64,000 nt of DNA from Gammaproteobacteria bacterium (GTDB lineage Bacteria > Pseudomonadota > Gammaproteobacteria > Coxiellales > Coxiellaceae), in the NCBI GenBank assembly GCA_030429175.1, contig JAUIDD010000001.1, positions 1-64,000 on the forward strand. Direction: 5' to 3'. This document shows, one piece after another, positions 1 through 9,699 of this stretch. How positions within the stretch are numbered: the stretch's first letter is position 1; each line of letters starts with the position of its first letter. A model generated the notes under the pieces. That model had not been told where the DNA came from. It saw only the letters and a program-made list of their open reading frames with translations, and made no database searches. The translations under genes were made by a program, and so were the position numbers.

Positions 1-1853
1 TCAGTACCTGCTGATAATGTAGCACCATCAGGTACGCCACTAACTACAACACTTAAACTTTCTGAGCTATCAGTATCAGTAAGTGCACTATTAATATTAA
101 GTGCAATAGCTGTATCTTCATCTCCTGAAGCATTACTAACAGTTAATGTTGGTGTATCAGCAACAGCATTTACAGTCACGGCAATATTGCCACTGGTGCT
201 GGTAGTATCATTACCATCGGTGCTGATTGCAGTTACAGTTAAGTTAAAGTCAGTATCGCTGTTTGCAGGCGGTATGATAGTTAATCCTTCAAGTTCTTCC
301 GAACTTAAGGTCCAAGTGCCATCACCATTATCAGTACCTTCTGATAATATCGCCCCATCAGGCACACCACTAATGACGATACTTAATGATTCAGAACCAT
401 CAATGTCAGTGAGCGCTGAGCTAATACTTAATGGGATCGCTGAGTCTTCACTGCCTTCTGCATTACTGACACTTAAGCTTGGTGCATCAGCGATTGGATT
501 GACCGTCACGGCAATATTGCCGCTGGTGCTGGTAGTATCACTACCATCGGTGCTGGTTGCTGTTACGGTTAAGTTAAAGTCAGTATCGCTGTTTGCAGGC
601 GGTGTGATAGTTAACCCTGACAGTTGTGCAGAGGTAAGTGTATAACTACCATCACCATTATCAATACCTGCTGATAATGTTGCACCATCAGGTACACCAC
701 TAATCACAATACTAAGTGATTCAGAGCCATCAGTATCAGTAAGTGCAGAGCTAATACTTAATGGAATTGCTGAGTCTTCACTGCCTTCTGCATTACTGAC
801 GCTTAAGCTTGGTGCATCAGCCACTGGAATAATATTAACATCAGAGGTGCTATCGTTGCTACGTACCGCGTTGCTATTTAAATCTGTTACAGTAACCGTT
901 GCTGTAATAGTGAAGTCATTGGCGTAATGTTCAGGTGTGTTAATTGTTAATCCAGATAGTTGATCTTGGCTTAGTGTCCATGTGTCGCTAGCTGTATCAT
1001 AACTACCTGCTGAAAGTGTTAGACCACTTGGAATCCCAGTGAGTTGAATGTTGACGCTTTCATTTGCGTTAGCCATACTTTTTGTATCGACGGTTATATT
1101 AAGTGCAATTGTGCTATCTTCATTAGCTGAGATATCAGCAACGGATATACTAGGTATTTCGGTGTTTACAGTATTAGTGGTATCTGTGATTGTTTCAGTA
1201 CTATTATCTGTAGTTGCATCAGTACTTTCATTTGTTGTAGTTGTGTTCGTTGCTTCATCAACAATTTGGTTATTTTCAGTGGTACTTTCAGCGACAGCAG
1301 TGGCAGTTTGTGTATTATCAGTGCTTTCTACGCTCACGTCATCAGGATCGATTCGGTTAGGCACTTGAGTTGTTGAGCCATATGACTCATCTATTTGTCC
1401 ATTTAAAGTTGGCGTTGCATTACCAGTTTCAGTAGACTCTGTTGCATTAGTGCCTGCTTGTGAATTGGCATCACTACCGTATACTTGACTTGTATCACCT
1501 TCGTCAATTGAATTACTTTCTGAGTCACCTTCTGTTTTAAGTTTTTGTGTTGAAGTCTGCTCTTTTTCAAAGTCATCAATTTTTTCTGTAGCAAGGGTGC
1601 TTTTACCACCAACAGTTTTTTCGTATTGTAGGTTAGTTGCTTTTTTTCCTAAGTGTATATTTGAGTAGTGATACTGGTTATCTTGAGAGGGGCTGTTTTC
1701 AGTTAAGTGTGTTTGTCCTGACACTTTTTCTGGATCAGTCGGTTGGCGAGTTGCAGCATTATCCGCATCAGGAGTAGGGTTTTGATTACCCCTATTCTCT
1801 TGAGAGGGTAGCTCTTTTGGATCACTTGGATCGTTGTTAATAGGGTCTGCCAC
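1..1853 (-). CDS. Giant repeat adhesin / RTX-type T1SS substrate, N-terminal part (runs off window)
   Basis: The frame is open from a GTG at 1853 to the window edge, about 617 codons, so only the N-terminus is visible. The start is supported by AAGGTGAGG just upstream; another in-frame GTG lies three codons earlier. The first ~230 residues have no signal peptide and are rich in Thr, Ser, Asn, Asp and Glu. Ig/cadherin-like repeats follow, with phrases such as SGVPDGATLSAG, LSGLTITPPANSDTDFNLTV and SGNIAVTVN. The two best-preserved units recur every 330 nt (110 residues); the most N-terminal unit is diverged. This architecture is typical of type I-secreted biofilm or host-contact adhesins. The C-terminal secretion signal would lie outside the window. 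The divergent T1SS operon at 2219 is the obvious exporter (inference). Confidence 0.85.
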   Translation of the reverse strand, partial: MADPINNDPSDPKELPSQENRGNQNPTPDADNAATRQPTDPEKVSGQTHLTENSPSQDNQYHYSNIHLGKKATNLQYEKTVGGKSTLATEKIDDFEKEQTSTQKLKTEGDSESNSIDEGDTSQVYGSDANSQAGTNATESTETGNATPTLNGQIDESYGSTTQVPNRIDPDDVSVESTDNTQTATAVAESTTENNQIVDEATNTTTTNESTDATTDNSTETITDTTNTVNTEIPSISVADISANEDSTIALNITVDTKSMANANESVNIQLTGIPSGLTLSAGSYDTASDTWTLSQDQLSGLTINTPEHYANDFTITATVTVTDLNSNAVRSNDSTSDVNIIPVADAPSLSVSNAEGSEDSAIPLSISSALTDTDGSESLSIVISGVPDGATLSAGIDNGDGSYTLTSAQLSGLTITPPANSDTDFNLTVTATSTDGSDTTSTSGNIAVTVNPIADAPSLSVSNAEGSEDSAIPLSISSALTDIDGSESLSIVISGVPDGAILSEGTDNGDGTWTLSSEELEGLTIIPPANSDTDFNLTVTAISTDGNDTTSTSGNIAVTVNAVADTPTLTVSNASGDEDTAIALNINSALTDTDSSESLSVVVSGVPDGATLSAGT

Positions 1854-2218
1854 TGTCCTCACCTTAATTAATAATGAATCTGCATGTCTATTATAGTAAA
1901 AATAGAATTATTTTTAGCGAAGATTACTTGAAAAAGTAACCCTATCTTGTTGAATATTTTGGATAATTAAAAATTTTTAGAAATAAATTTGACAAGGTAT
2001 AGTCTATTGATAATTTGATGGTTTTTTTTAGGTAAGCAGTTTATTCCGTTAATAGCTCTAAAAATCAGGGTACTATCGTTTTCGAGGACAGTGTCTTTAC
2101 CTCGCGCTGTAGCAGCTAGTAGCTTAAATTCGTTAGCTGGTATTTCCATATGACTGGGTTTTTGTTGAACAATGCTAAGCAACCACGTTATTATAGAGTA
2201 TTAAGGAGTTAGCGTGCT
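1854..2218. other. Adhesin/T1SS divergent intergenic region with a doubtful 71-codon ORF
   Basis: This 365-bp gap separates the adhesin from its probable exporter. It holds the adhesin -10 box and, at 2189-2194, a second minus-strand TATAAT. A TTG-initiated frame of 71 codons (1967-2182, minus) lies downstream of that box; its product would contain MEIPANEFKLLAATARGKD. I do not recognise it and cannot exclude a chance ORF or an untranslated leader for the adhesin message. The exporter start at 2219 has AAGGAG at 2202-2207 in front of it. Confidence 0.4.
1890..1895 (-). promoter_or_regulatory. -10 box for the adhesin gene
   Basis: A perfect TATAAT reads on the minus strand about 37 nt upstream of the GTG start of the adhesin. 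No good -35 hexamer sits 17 bp upstream, so the promoter may need an activator. Confidence 0.45.
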
Positions 2219-3976
2219 ATGGAAGCAGAGTCGCCACAGACAAACGATCCACAATCAGGCCTTAAGCGTCGACGCTTCTTTGGTTTTAAATCATTTAAGC
2301 GGTTTTTAGATGCTTCTGATTATTCGTTGCCATTAGAGGCATGGAATGCGACTACGCATGTATTAACGAGTATTTTCTGCGCCTCGTTCTGTATCAATCT
2401 ATTATCACTTGCTTTTCCGCTATCTTTATTACAGGTTTACGATCGCATTATCCCGAATAATGCGATGAGCACATTAACATTATTAATTGTGGGCGTAGGC
2501 TGTGCGCTATTACTTGAAATTTTTTTTCGGATTGGGCGTAGTTATGTTGGTGCGTGGGCTGATTCTAAATTCGAGCATATTACGGGATGTCGTGCTTTTA
2601 CAACATTGATTGAGAGTTCACTATTAGATTATGAAAAGGAAGGCTCTGGTATTCATTTGAAACGTATGAATGCATTAGGTATGTTACGTGAGTATTATGC
2701 AGGACAGGCATTAATATCAATTGCTGATATTCCTTTTGTTATCGTTCTATTTCTTGTGATTGGCTATATTGCGGGTTGGATTGTATGTATCCCCATAATT
2801 GTTGTGATTGCTTATATTTTTCTAACAATTAGAGAAGCAAAGAAATTACAAAATGTATTACAGGAAAGATACAGTCATGAAGAAAGACGCTTTAATTTTA
2901 TTATTGAGACTCTGGGTAATATTCATACGGTTAAATCAGTAACGATGGAAGCACAGATGCAGCGCCGTTATGAGAGATTACAAAAAGTGTCAGCGATACA
3001 CGATTATGAGTTGAGCTTAAAGGGCTCAACTTCAACTATAGCTGGTGTATCCGTATCTCAGCTTATGGTGATTCTTATTGTTGCGCTTGGCAGTATGCTC
3101 GTTGTTAGAGGGCAGTTAACAATAGGTGGTTTAGCTGCTTGCACATTATTATCAGGTCGTTGCCTACAGCCAATTAATCTAATAGTTGGATTATGGACAC
3201 GTCTACAAACGATTAAAATCGCTAATGATGAACTGAAAATACTACTAAGCATGAAACGTGAATGTAATGCTGGCTTACCAGAAATGCCTAAGTGTAAAGG
3301 TGCCATTGAAATAAAAAATGTAAATTTTCGCTATGAAGAAAGTAATACTTGGATATTTAAAGATTTGAATCTTAGTATTGCGGAAAAGCAAACAATCGGT
3401 ATTGCAGGAAAAGGACAAAGTGGTAAAAGTACGTTAATCTGGCTGCTGATGGGTTTGTTTCAGCCAAATGATGGTCATGTATGTATTGATAATCAAGACA
3501 TCTCAAATTTCCAGTGTGAGAGTGTGCGCAGGCAAATTGCATATTTGCCACAGAAAGCAGTACTTTTTAAGGGTACGATTATGGAAAATCTAACGATGTT
3601 CAAGACCAAAGAATTATTTGATTATGCAAAAAAAATCTGTAACGTAGTCGGTATTGGTCAGGCGATAGAACGCTTGCCAAAAGGATATGACACAATGTTA
3701 GGTGACCAGACCATCGATACATTATCACGTGGTATGAATCAACGTATTGCTATTGCACGTGCCATTATTCAAAACCCAAGAATTATTATTTTTGATGAGG
3801 CAAATACTGCATTAGATATGCAAAGCGATGCGCACCTACGTAAGATGTTAGAGCAGCTAAAAGGACAGCGCACAATGATATTAGTGACACATAGGCCTTC
3901 AATATTATCTTTGGCTGATACAGTTTATGAAATTACGAATGGACAGATGAAGGAAGTAAATGGTCGTGCAAAATAA
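2219..3976 (+). CDS. Type I secretion ABC transporter, first subunit (no C39-like domain)
   Basis: A 585-residue ABC half-exporter: about 40 N-terminal residues, a six-helix membrane domain (~45-330) and a nucleotide-binding domain (~360-570). Walker A is GKGQSGKST at 397-405. The ABC signature reads LSRGM (502-506) instead of LSGGQ. Walker B (IIIFDEA) with its catalytic Glu and the H-loop (VTHRPS) are intact. It lacks the N-terminal peptidase-like domain of the second subunit. It overlaps the next gene by 17 nt, so the two are probably translationally coupled. Two different ATPases followed by one HlyD protein recalls the RtxB/RtxE/RtxD arrangement of MARTX exporters; the likely cargo is the divergent adhesin (inference). 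Confidence 0.85.
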   Translation: MEAESPQTNDPQSGLKRRRFFGFKSFKRFLDASDYSLPLEAWNATTHVLTSIFCASFCINLLSLAFPLSLLQVYDRIIPNNAMSTLTLLIVGVGCALLLEIFFRIGRSYVGAWADSKFEHITGCRAFTTLIESSLLDYEKEGSGIHLKRMNALGMLREYYAGQALISIADIPFVIVLFLVIGYIAGWIVCIPIIVVIAYIFLTIREAKKLQNVLQERYSHEERRFNFIIETLGNIHTVKSVTMEAQMQRRYERLQKVSAIHDYELSLKGSTSTIAGVSVSQLMVILIVALGSMLVVRGQLTIGGLAACTLLSGRCLQPINLIVGLWTRLQTIKIANDELKILLSMKRECNAGLPEMPKCKGAIEIKNVNFRYEESNTWIFKDLNLSIAEKQTIGIAGKGQSGKSTLIWLLMGLFQPNDGHVCIDNQDISNFQCESVRRQIAYLPQKAVLFKGTIMENLTMFKTKELFDYAKKICNVVGIGQAIERLPKGYDTMLGDQTIDTLSRGMNQRIAIARAIIQNPRIIIFDEANTALDMQSDAHLRKMLEQLKGQRTMILVTHRPSILSLADTVYEITNGQMKEVNGRAK

Positions 3977-6080
3977 CCAAGCAAAAATCATTGAAACCAC
4001 TGCACTGGGTGCATGTATTGTACCACTTTTAAAAGCATTAAAGTGGCATGGCGCTAAGCGTCACTTGAAAGAAGCTATGCCACATATTTCGCAAGTATAC
4101 ACGCCTGCTATGATATGTGATGTGCTTGCACATTTAAACTATCAACATAAAGAAATAGAAGCAGATTTGAAATTAATTGACTCAAGATTATTACCGTGTT
4201 TATTTATACTTGAAAATGGGAGTCCGATGGTAGTATTACGCAAGCAAGGTGATCGAGTTGTGGTTTTTAGTGGTGAAAGACATGCCATTACTCAAGTAGA
4301 TATTAGCGATGATCGTGTCAGCCATAAAGGTGTGCTTTATATATTTCATCAAGTAAAAGAAGATTCTGAGGAGAAGGCCTTACATGAGAGTTGGCTTAGA
4401 ATAACATTTAATAATAATCGTAGCTTATTTTGGTCGGCATTATTTTTAAGTTTTATTGTTAATTTACTTATGTTAGCGACACCACTATATGTAATGTCAG
4501 TATATGATCGTGTTGTCACAACGGGTTCTTATCAAATGCTGGGTGAGTTTGTCACTGGAGTCGTCATTGCATTAATAGGCATTATTACCTTGTATCGCAT
4601 CCGAGCGAAGATTATTGCAATATTTGGAGCACGATTGGATCGTGCTATTGGTGTAAGTATTTTTCAGCGCTTATTATATTTATCTCCAGCCTATACTGAA
4701 ACGGCGACTGTTGGTGCGCAAGTATCTAGGCTTAAAGATTTTGATCGGTTAAGACAATTTTTGGCAGGGCCATTGCTCACCACATTTTTTGACGTTCCGT
4801 ATCTTGTTATTGCTTTAATTATTATTGGTCTTATTGCAAAACTACTCGTGATTGTGCCAGTTATTATGGTAGTGGCATTTATTATATTAGGGGTTAGCTT
4901 ACATTTTAAAGTTAAACGAGCAACACGTATTGCTAGTTTTAATAGTTCTCGTCAGCAAGAGTTCATTCTTGAGGCGATTACCAATATGCGTGCATTAAAA
5001 TACCTTGCTGCTGAAGAAAAATGGGAAAAACGTTACCGAGACATGTCAGCAGATTCAAATGTTGCCAGCTTAAAATTAATCGTACTTGGGTCGATTAATA
5101 CTGCGATATCCGATGCAATTATGGTTACTTCAGGTATGGCAGTATTGGTATTTGGTGCTCTAGCTATTATTAACCAAGAATTAACTGTTGGCGCTATGAT
5201 AGCAACTATGATTCTAATTTGGCGTGTTTTAGCACCTCTTAAAACTATCTTTAATACACTACCTCGCTTACAACAAATGGCGAGTAGTTTGGGTCAAATA
5301 GATAAACTCATGCATATTGAGCCTGAGGTTGAGCCACTGGAAAGACTGTCACGTTCGTCTCATAAGTTTAAAGGTGAGATTACATTTGTTCGGGTGAGCT
5401 TTCGTTATAGGTCTTCAATGGATCCTGCTTTGATGGGTGTGACATTTGAAGTTAAGCCTGGAGAAGTGGTTGGCATTGTTGGAAAAAATGCTTCAGGTAA
5501 ATCAACAATATTAAAAGTATTACTCGGCTTATATCAACCTCAGGCTGGTTCAGTGCTTATTGATAATCAAGATATTCGCCAGCTTAACCCTATTGAATTA
5601 CGTAATTCTATTTCTTATGTACCACAAAAGCCAGAGCTGTTTTATGGTACCATTGAAGCGAATTTGTTATTGGGTAAGCCTGAAGCAACTATGAATGAAA
5701 TGATTCTTGCAGCAAAAGCAGCGGGTATTTATAATGATATTATGGCATTGCCTAATCAATTTAAAGAGTCATTACGAGATTTTAATTCAATACAATTATC
5801 GGTAAGCTTTCAGCAGGGGTTGTGTTTGGCACGTGCCTATCTTAAAAAATCTAAAATACTTTTACTCGATGAGCCTGCTGGTGTTTTAGATGATAACTTA
5901 GATCAATTTTTAATGCGCGCCATAAAATTATGTCATAAGCGGATTACGTTAATGATGGTATCTCATCGACCATCGCATTTAAAATTATGTGATAAAATTC
6001 TGCTAATAGATCAAGGCCAGGTTATATTATTCGGGCCGCCTGATGAAGTGCTACCTAAAATACCTAAGGATTACTTATGA
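3960..6080 (+). CDS. Type I secretion ABC transporter, second subunit with C39-like domain
   Basis: A 706-residue exporter: an inactive-looking C39-type domain (~1-130), membrane domain (~150-430) and nucleotide-binding domain (~470-690). The N-terminal domain reads ALGACIVPLLK where peptidases have a catalytic Gln/Cys motif, as expected for the chaperone-like CLD of RTX and adhesin exporters. Walker A is GKNASGKST (508-516) and Walker B LLLDEP is intact, but the signature is strongly degenerate, LSVSF (613-617). The start ATG at 3960 has AAGGAAG in front of it, inside the preceding gene. The stop overlaps the HlyD start as ATGA. Most likely it forms a heterodimer with the first subunit. Confidence 0.87.
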   Translation: MVVQNNQAKIIETTALGACIVPLLKALKWHGAKRHLKEAMPHISQVYTPAMICDVLAHLNYQHKEIEADLKLIDSRLLPCLFILENGSPMVVLRKQGDRVVVFSGERHAITQVDISDDRVSHKGVLYIFHQVKEDSEEKALHESWLRITFNNNRSLFWSALFLSFIVNLLMLATPLYVMSVYDRVVTTGSYQMLGEFVTGVVIALIGIITLYRIRAKIIAIFGARLDRAIGVSIFQRLLYLSPAYTETATVGAQVSRLKDFDRLRQFLAGPLLTTFFDVPYLVIALIIIGLIAKLLVIVPVIMVVAFIILGVSLHFKVKRATRIASFNSSRQQEFILEAITNMRALKYLAAEEKWEKRYRDMSADSNVASLKLIVLGSINTAISDAIMVTSGMAVLVFGALAIINQELTVGAMIATMILIWRVLAPLKTIFNTLPRLQQMASSLGQIDKLMHIEPEVEPLERLSRSSHKFKGEITFVRVSFRYRSSMDPALMGVTFEVKPGEVVGIVGKNASGKSTILKVLLGLYQPQAGSVLIDNQDIRQLNPIELRNSISYVPQKPELFYGTIEANLLLGKPEATMNEMILAAKAAGIYNDIMALPNQFKESLRDFNSIQLSVSFQQGLCLARAYLKKSKILLLDEPAGVLDDNLDQFLMRAIKLCHKRITLMMVSHRPSHLKLCDKILLIDQGQVILFGPPDEVLPKIPKDYL

Positions 6081-7441
6081 GCCGGGACCAGCGTAATTAC
6101 CAACAGTTACATCAAATTTCTTCTGCAACATTATTAGAGGAATCAAATCATTTACGGCTTGTGATGCAAGGTATTATCGTCGTTGCAATCGTTATTGTTG
6201 CGCTTATAGTTTGGGCTGCTTTTTCGAAAATACAAGAAACCGCAGTTACATTTGGTGAGGTAATACCGAAGGGACAAATTCAGCTAGTACAACACCTCGA
6301 AGGGGGTATTGTTTCTAAAGTATTGGTTAATGATGGCGATATAGTTAAAAAAGGCCAGCTGCTTATCGAGATGAAATCAGGGCCCACAGTTGCTGAGCTT
6401 GAGCAATTGCGTGGTCGTGAAATTACACTTATTTTAGATAAGGTACGTTTGAGTTCATTTTTAGAAAAGACATCAGATCATTCAGTTGATTGGTCTCAGG
6501 CAGTGGTTAAATCTAAGTATAACTCAATTAAAAACGCTAAAGAGATTAAGCAGTTAATTGTAGAAGAAATGGCGCATTTGTCCTCTCAATATAAAAGTTA
6601 TAAAGATCAAAGTGAAATATTAAAGTCAGAGCTTGCAAAAAAACATGAACAAGTTAAAGAAATTAAAACACAAGAAGCAGTTATGGACCGACATATTAAA
6701 TTACTCACTGAAGAATTTGATATGTATGCCAAGCTTAAAGAAAAACATTATATTTCACATCGTGATTATCTAATTGTGGTACGTGATTTAAACCGTGCTA
6801 AGGGTGAGCGTGTGCGTCTAGAAAGTCAAATGGAACAAGTAAAAAAGGAAATTGAAGAGGTGCAACATAAGTTGGAAGAGCATGAGTCAACCACACGTGA
6901 GACAATGCGTAAAGAACTCGGTATGACGACTGATAACTTAATTGAAACACGTCATAAGATTGAAAAGCTCGATGAGCGTCTTGCTCGTCTTAATGTTACA
7001 TCTCCTGTTAGAGGAATTGTTAAAGGTGTCACTGTCTTTGCAGGCAATGTCGTTCAACCGGGTGGTCCGCTGTTAGAAGTAGTGCCTTTGAGTGAAGTAT
7101 TATTGGTTGAGAGTCGTGTAACACCGCGTGATATTGGTTTTATTAAAATAGGTGATAAAGTTAAAATAAAAATATTAGCTTATGATTTTTCGCGTTATGG
7201 TGCAATCATAGGTAAACTTATTAAAATATCGGCCGCCACTTTTAAAGATAAGGATGGCAACCCTTTTTATAAAGCAACTATAAGCTTAGAAAAGCAATAT
7301 ATAGGTGCTGAAGCTCATAAAAAATATTTAAAACCAGGTATGACGGTACAAGCAGATGTGTTTACTGGTGAGAAAACAATATTACAATATCTACTCAAAC
7401 CTATTCACCGTGCGCGCGATGCAGCATTTAGTGAACGTTAA
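6077..7441 (+). CDS. HlyD-family type I secretion adaptor (membrane fusion protein)
   Basis: A 454-residue periplasmic adaptor. It has a short cytoplasmic tail, one membrane helix (~30-50), a lipoyl/barrel-sandwich half (VQHLEGGIVSKVLVNDGDIVKKGQ), a long coiled-coil hairpin rich in Lys and Glu (~120-290), the second lipoyl half (VTSPVRGIVKGVTVFAGNVV) and a beta-barrel C-terminus. It would link the ABC pair to a TolC-type outer-membrane channel. It overlaps the upstream ATPase by 4 nt and ends the operon; the next gene converges 4 nt away. No outer-membrane factor follows. The TolC homologue at 59.2 kb or one elsewhere must serve. Confidence 0.9.
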   Translation: MSRDQRNYQQLHQISSATLLEESNHLRLVMQGIIVVAIVIVALIVWAAFSKIQETAVTFGEVIPKGQIQLVQHLEGGIVSKVLVNDGDIVKKGQLLIEMKSGPTVAELEQLRGREITLILDKVRLSSFLEKTSDHSVDWSQAVVKSKYNSIKNAKEIKQLIVEEMAHLSSQYKSYKDQSEILKSELAKKHEQVKEIKTQEAVMDRHIKLLTEEFDMYAKLKEKHYISHRDYLIVVRDLNRAKGERVRLESQMEQVKKEIEEVQHKLEEHESTTRETMRKELGMTTDNLIETRHKIEKLDERLARLNVTSPVRGIVKGVTVFAGNVVQPGGPLLEVVPLSEVLLVESRVTPRDIGFIKIGDKVKIKILAYDFSRYGAIIGKLIKISAATFKDKDGNPFYKATISLEKQYIGAEAHKKYLKPGMTVQADVFTGEKTILQYLLKPIHRARDAAFSER

Positions 7442-7445
7442 TACC

Positions 7446-9641
7446 CTATAATGCAGTGATTCTTGATGGCGTGTTGCTTTTAGTCTTTAATGCAGTAGAT
7501 TGTGATTCAGCTTCTGTCACTGTAAAAGTAAATAATGCTGCCTCGCTACCAAGGCCTAATGTCGGTGCAACTACGCGTTGTTCTTTAAAGCGTTGTGGCA
7601 ATAGTAATTCCATTGTTTTAAGTTGACTGCAATCACTGCTTCTATCTAATAGCGGTTGTCTTTCATTATGTCTTTCGTTTATCTGCATTTCATATTTTAT
7701 AAAGTCTAATAACGCAGCAACAACATCATCTTTGTAGTTGAATTTTTTTGGTAATTCAATTGCTGCTTTAAAATTTTGATGTTCATGGTTGCTATGCACT
7801 TCAACTGAGTTAAGCTCTGCTGCAGCTATTGGTCGTTTTGTGTTACGGTAGTAATTCATATAGCGACCATCTTTGCCATCATTATTCCACTTGCAGGCAA
7901 TATAGCGAATCATCCAGTCAAAATTTTGTTTGATTATCCCAGAACCATTAATTGGGATGTAACGCTTATTATTGTGTATCGCTGGATGTAATTTTGGTTT
8001 AAAAATCACATTACATGGTAACAGATATTTTACATTGCTAAAGCAGGTGTCAACAGTGTCTAATTCTGTTGTAGATTTGCCAATAAACTCAAGTATAATT
8101 GTTTTGCCAGGGTGGCGCGTTGCACAATCATGCGCGTGCATTAAAATCGTTAAAAATCCACTCGTATCAGTTGTGGTCTTGCTGTACTTTGTTTTGCTTA
8201 TACCACGCGCTACATTAAGCATGTCTTTAAAGCTGCTGCCTACAACAGGTTTTTTATTGAGAATATCGGCTGTGGTGAGTGGGTTTATTTTAACATCGCT
8301 ATCCTGCATTTTTTTGCTGATCTCGTCTTGTAGTAATGCTAAGGCAACAGCTTTTTGACCGCTGACTTGTCCAGATCTGTTGTCGAGAAAAGCTGATTGT
8401 TGCGTGGTACCTAGCGCTAATTCTACTTGTGGGTGGTTTTCTCCGGCAATGTAATCTAGTAAGGCTTGTTCATCTAAGGCAGGCTGGGTAGTGGAAGCAA
8501 AACAACTATCACCAAGTAATACCAGCTCGATGCTCTCGCTGGCAAAATACGAAGGCACTATACCTTGCGAAGCCAAAGCTGCTGGTGTGGTATATTGGTC
8601 ACGTGTTGAATAACACACAAGCTTATTTTCAGCTTTTTCAAGCTCAGATAATAATCGCTCTAAGTGTTCTACAAGCAGTGGTTTACCTGACGTGCCAGGT
8701 GTTTTTAAATCTAAAATCATTGCTGATGGGTATCGTGTGTTATGTTCACAATGGAATTTGACTTCATTTAACGAGACATAATGTCCTGGCCTTGTCTTAT
8801 TCTCTAGATAGCTAAAGGCTAAAAAGCGTGGTACCCATTCATAATTTGTGATGATATGATCGCGGCTTCCTTGAATGGGGAGATAGGTTTTTTCTTGTAG
8901 ACCGCGAGCACGACTTGCAGGGACGTGGTGATGTAACTGAAGGGTCACATTGCTGGGTATTAAGCTACGACCATATTGTGTAAAGAAATCATAAACACTG
9001 TCTAGAATATCATCATCGATATCATCTATGAAATTAAAGTGAATGCGTGCTTGTGGGTTCATTGCCGCTGCGCGTAATACTTTAGTTAAGACTAACGAGA
9101 TTTTTTTATGCTCATGTACTGTATTGTCACTAGTACCAACTTTATGGAGTTTACCTTCGTCATTATAGGTATTATAGACTGAAGTATTCCACTTACCCGA
9201 TAAAAGTACTTGTGCTGCCAAAGCATAATTCTCGCCACCCTGTCTACCATTATAGATATCTGCCATTAATACAGGATCGACTACATGTTTAATTGTAGGG
9301 TATGCTTTCGAGAAGTTATCGCAAAGTGCCGGAGCGATTAGCATTGAGCTAGGTGTCGGTTTTCTCTTTTGTATGCCCACACTGTTGTATTTATCTAAAT
9401 CTGCTGACTGTCGATTAGACCCTAGCTCATAGACAACGGTATCAGGGCGTGTTTGCATGATAATGGTATGTATGGTGCTAAGTAGTCCAGATTTGGCAGC
9501 ACTTCTGAGAAACCACTCTAGCTCTGTCTCACCCGTGTTAGTATTGAAGCCACGCGGACTGTCAAAAGCACAACCGTCTGCGTCAACAGAACAGATGGTA
9601 ACTCGCTTTGGTGGGATATTGTCTTGACCTGTTTTCCTCAT
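7446..9641 (-). CDS. Putative secreted effector with duplicated HAD-like domain
   Basis: A 731-residue protein whose family I do not recognise by name. The N-terminal half carries elements of a HAD-like phosphohydrolase: a beta strand ending in DADG (D20, D22), a motif-II-like ELGSNR (S75-N76-R77) and an acidic FIDDIDDD (D206-D207). The second half repeats the layout without the acid pair: VLLGDSCFAS matches SVDADGCAFDS, ALGTTQQSAFLD matches ELGSNRQSADLD, and YIPINGSGIIKQNFDWMIRY matches YLPIQGSRDHIITNYEWVPR. So the protein looks like an ancient tandem duplication with one possibly active copy. It has no signal peptide or membrane helix. A PmrA-like promoter lies upstream, which supports a T4SS effector role (inference). 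Confidence 0.7.
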   Translation of the reverse strand: MRKTGQDNIPPKRVTICSVDADGCAFDSPRGFNTNTGETELEWFLRSAAKSGLLSTIHTIIMQTRPDTVVYELGSNRQSADLDKYNSVGIQKRKPTPSSMLIAPALCDNFSKAYPTIKHVVDPVLMADIYNGRQGGENYALAAQVLLSGKWNTSVYNTYNDEGKLHKVGTSDNTVHEHKKISLVLTKVLRAAAMNPQARIHFNFIDDIDDDILDSVYDFFTQYGRSLIPSNVTLQLHHHVPASRARGLQEKTYLPIQGSRDHIITNYEWVPRFLAFSYLENKTRPGHYVSLNEVKFHCEHNTRYPSAMILDLKTPGTSGKPLLVEHLERLLSELEKAENKLVCYSTRDQYTTPAALASQGIVPSYFASESIELVLLGDSCFASTTQPALDEQALLDYIAGENHPQVELALGTTQQSAFLDNRSGQVSGQKAVALALLQDEISKKMQDSDVKINPLTTADILNKKPVVGSSFKDMLNVARGISKTKYSKTTTDTSGFLTILMHAHDCATRHPGKTIILEFIGKSTTELDTVDTCFSNVKYLLPCNVIFKPKLHPAIHNNKRYIPINGSGIIKQNFDWMIRYIACKWNNDGKDGRYMNYYRNTKRPIAAAELNSVEVHSNHEHQNFKAAIELPKKFNYKDDVVAALLDFIKYEMQINERHNERQPLLDRSSDCSQLKTMELLLPQRFKEQRVVAPTLGLGSEAALFTFTVTEAESQSTALKTKSNTPSRITAL

Positions 9642-9699
9642 ATAGCACCTATCTTGCTTTTAACTACCTGACTCTTAATGGGTTCAATCAATTGAAGTG

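Noticed and set aside
1-700. LapA-type retention/cleavage motif in the adhesin N-terminus
   Set aside because: I looked for a TAAG/PAAG-type LapG site in the first ~140 residues and found none convincing, and no lapD/lapG gene lies nearby.
187-1368. Plus-strand ORFs of 152 and 106 codons
   Set aside because: They are antisense shadows of the Ser/Thr-rich adhesin; their low-complexity Val/Ser/Leu content mirrors the repeats on the other strand.
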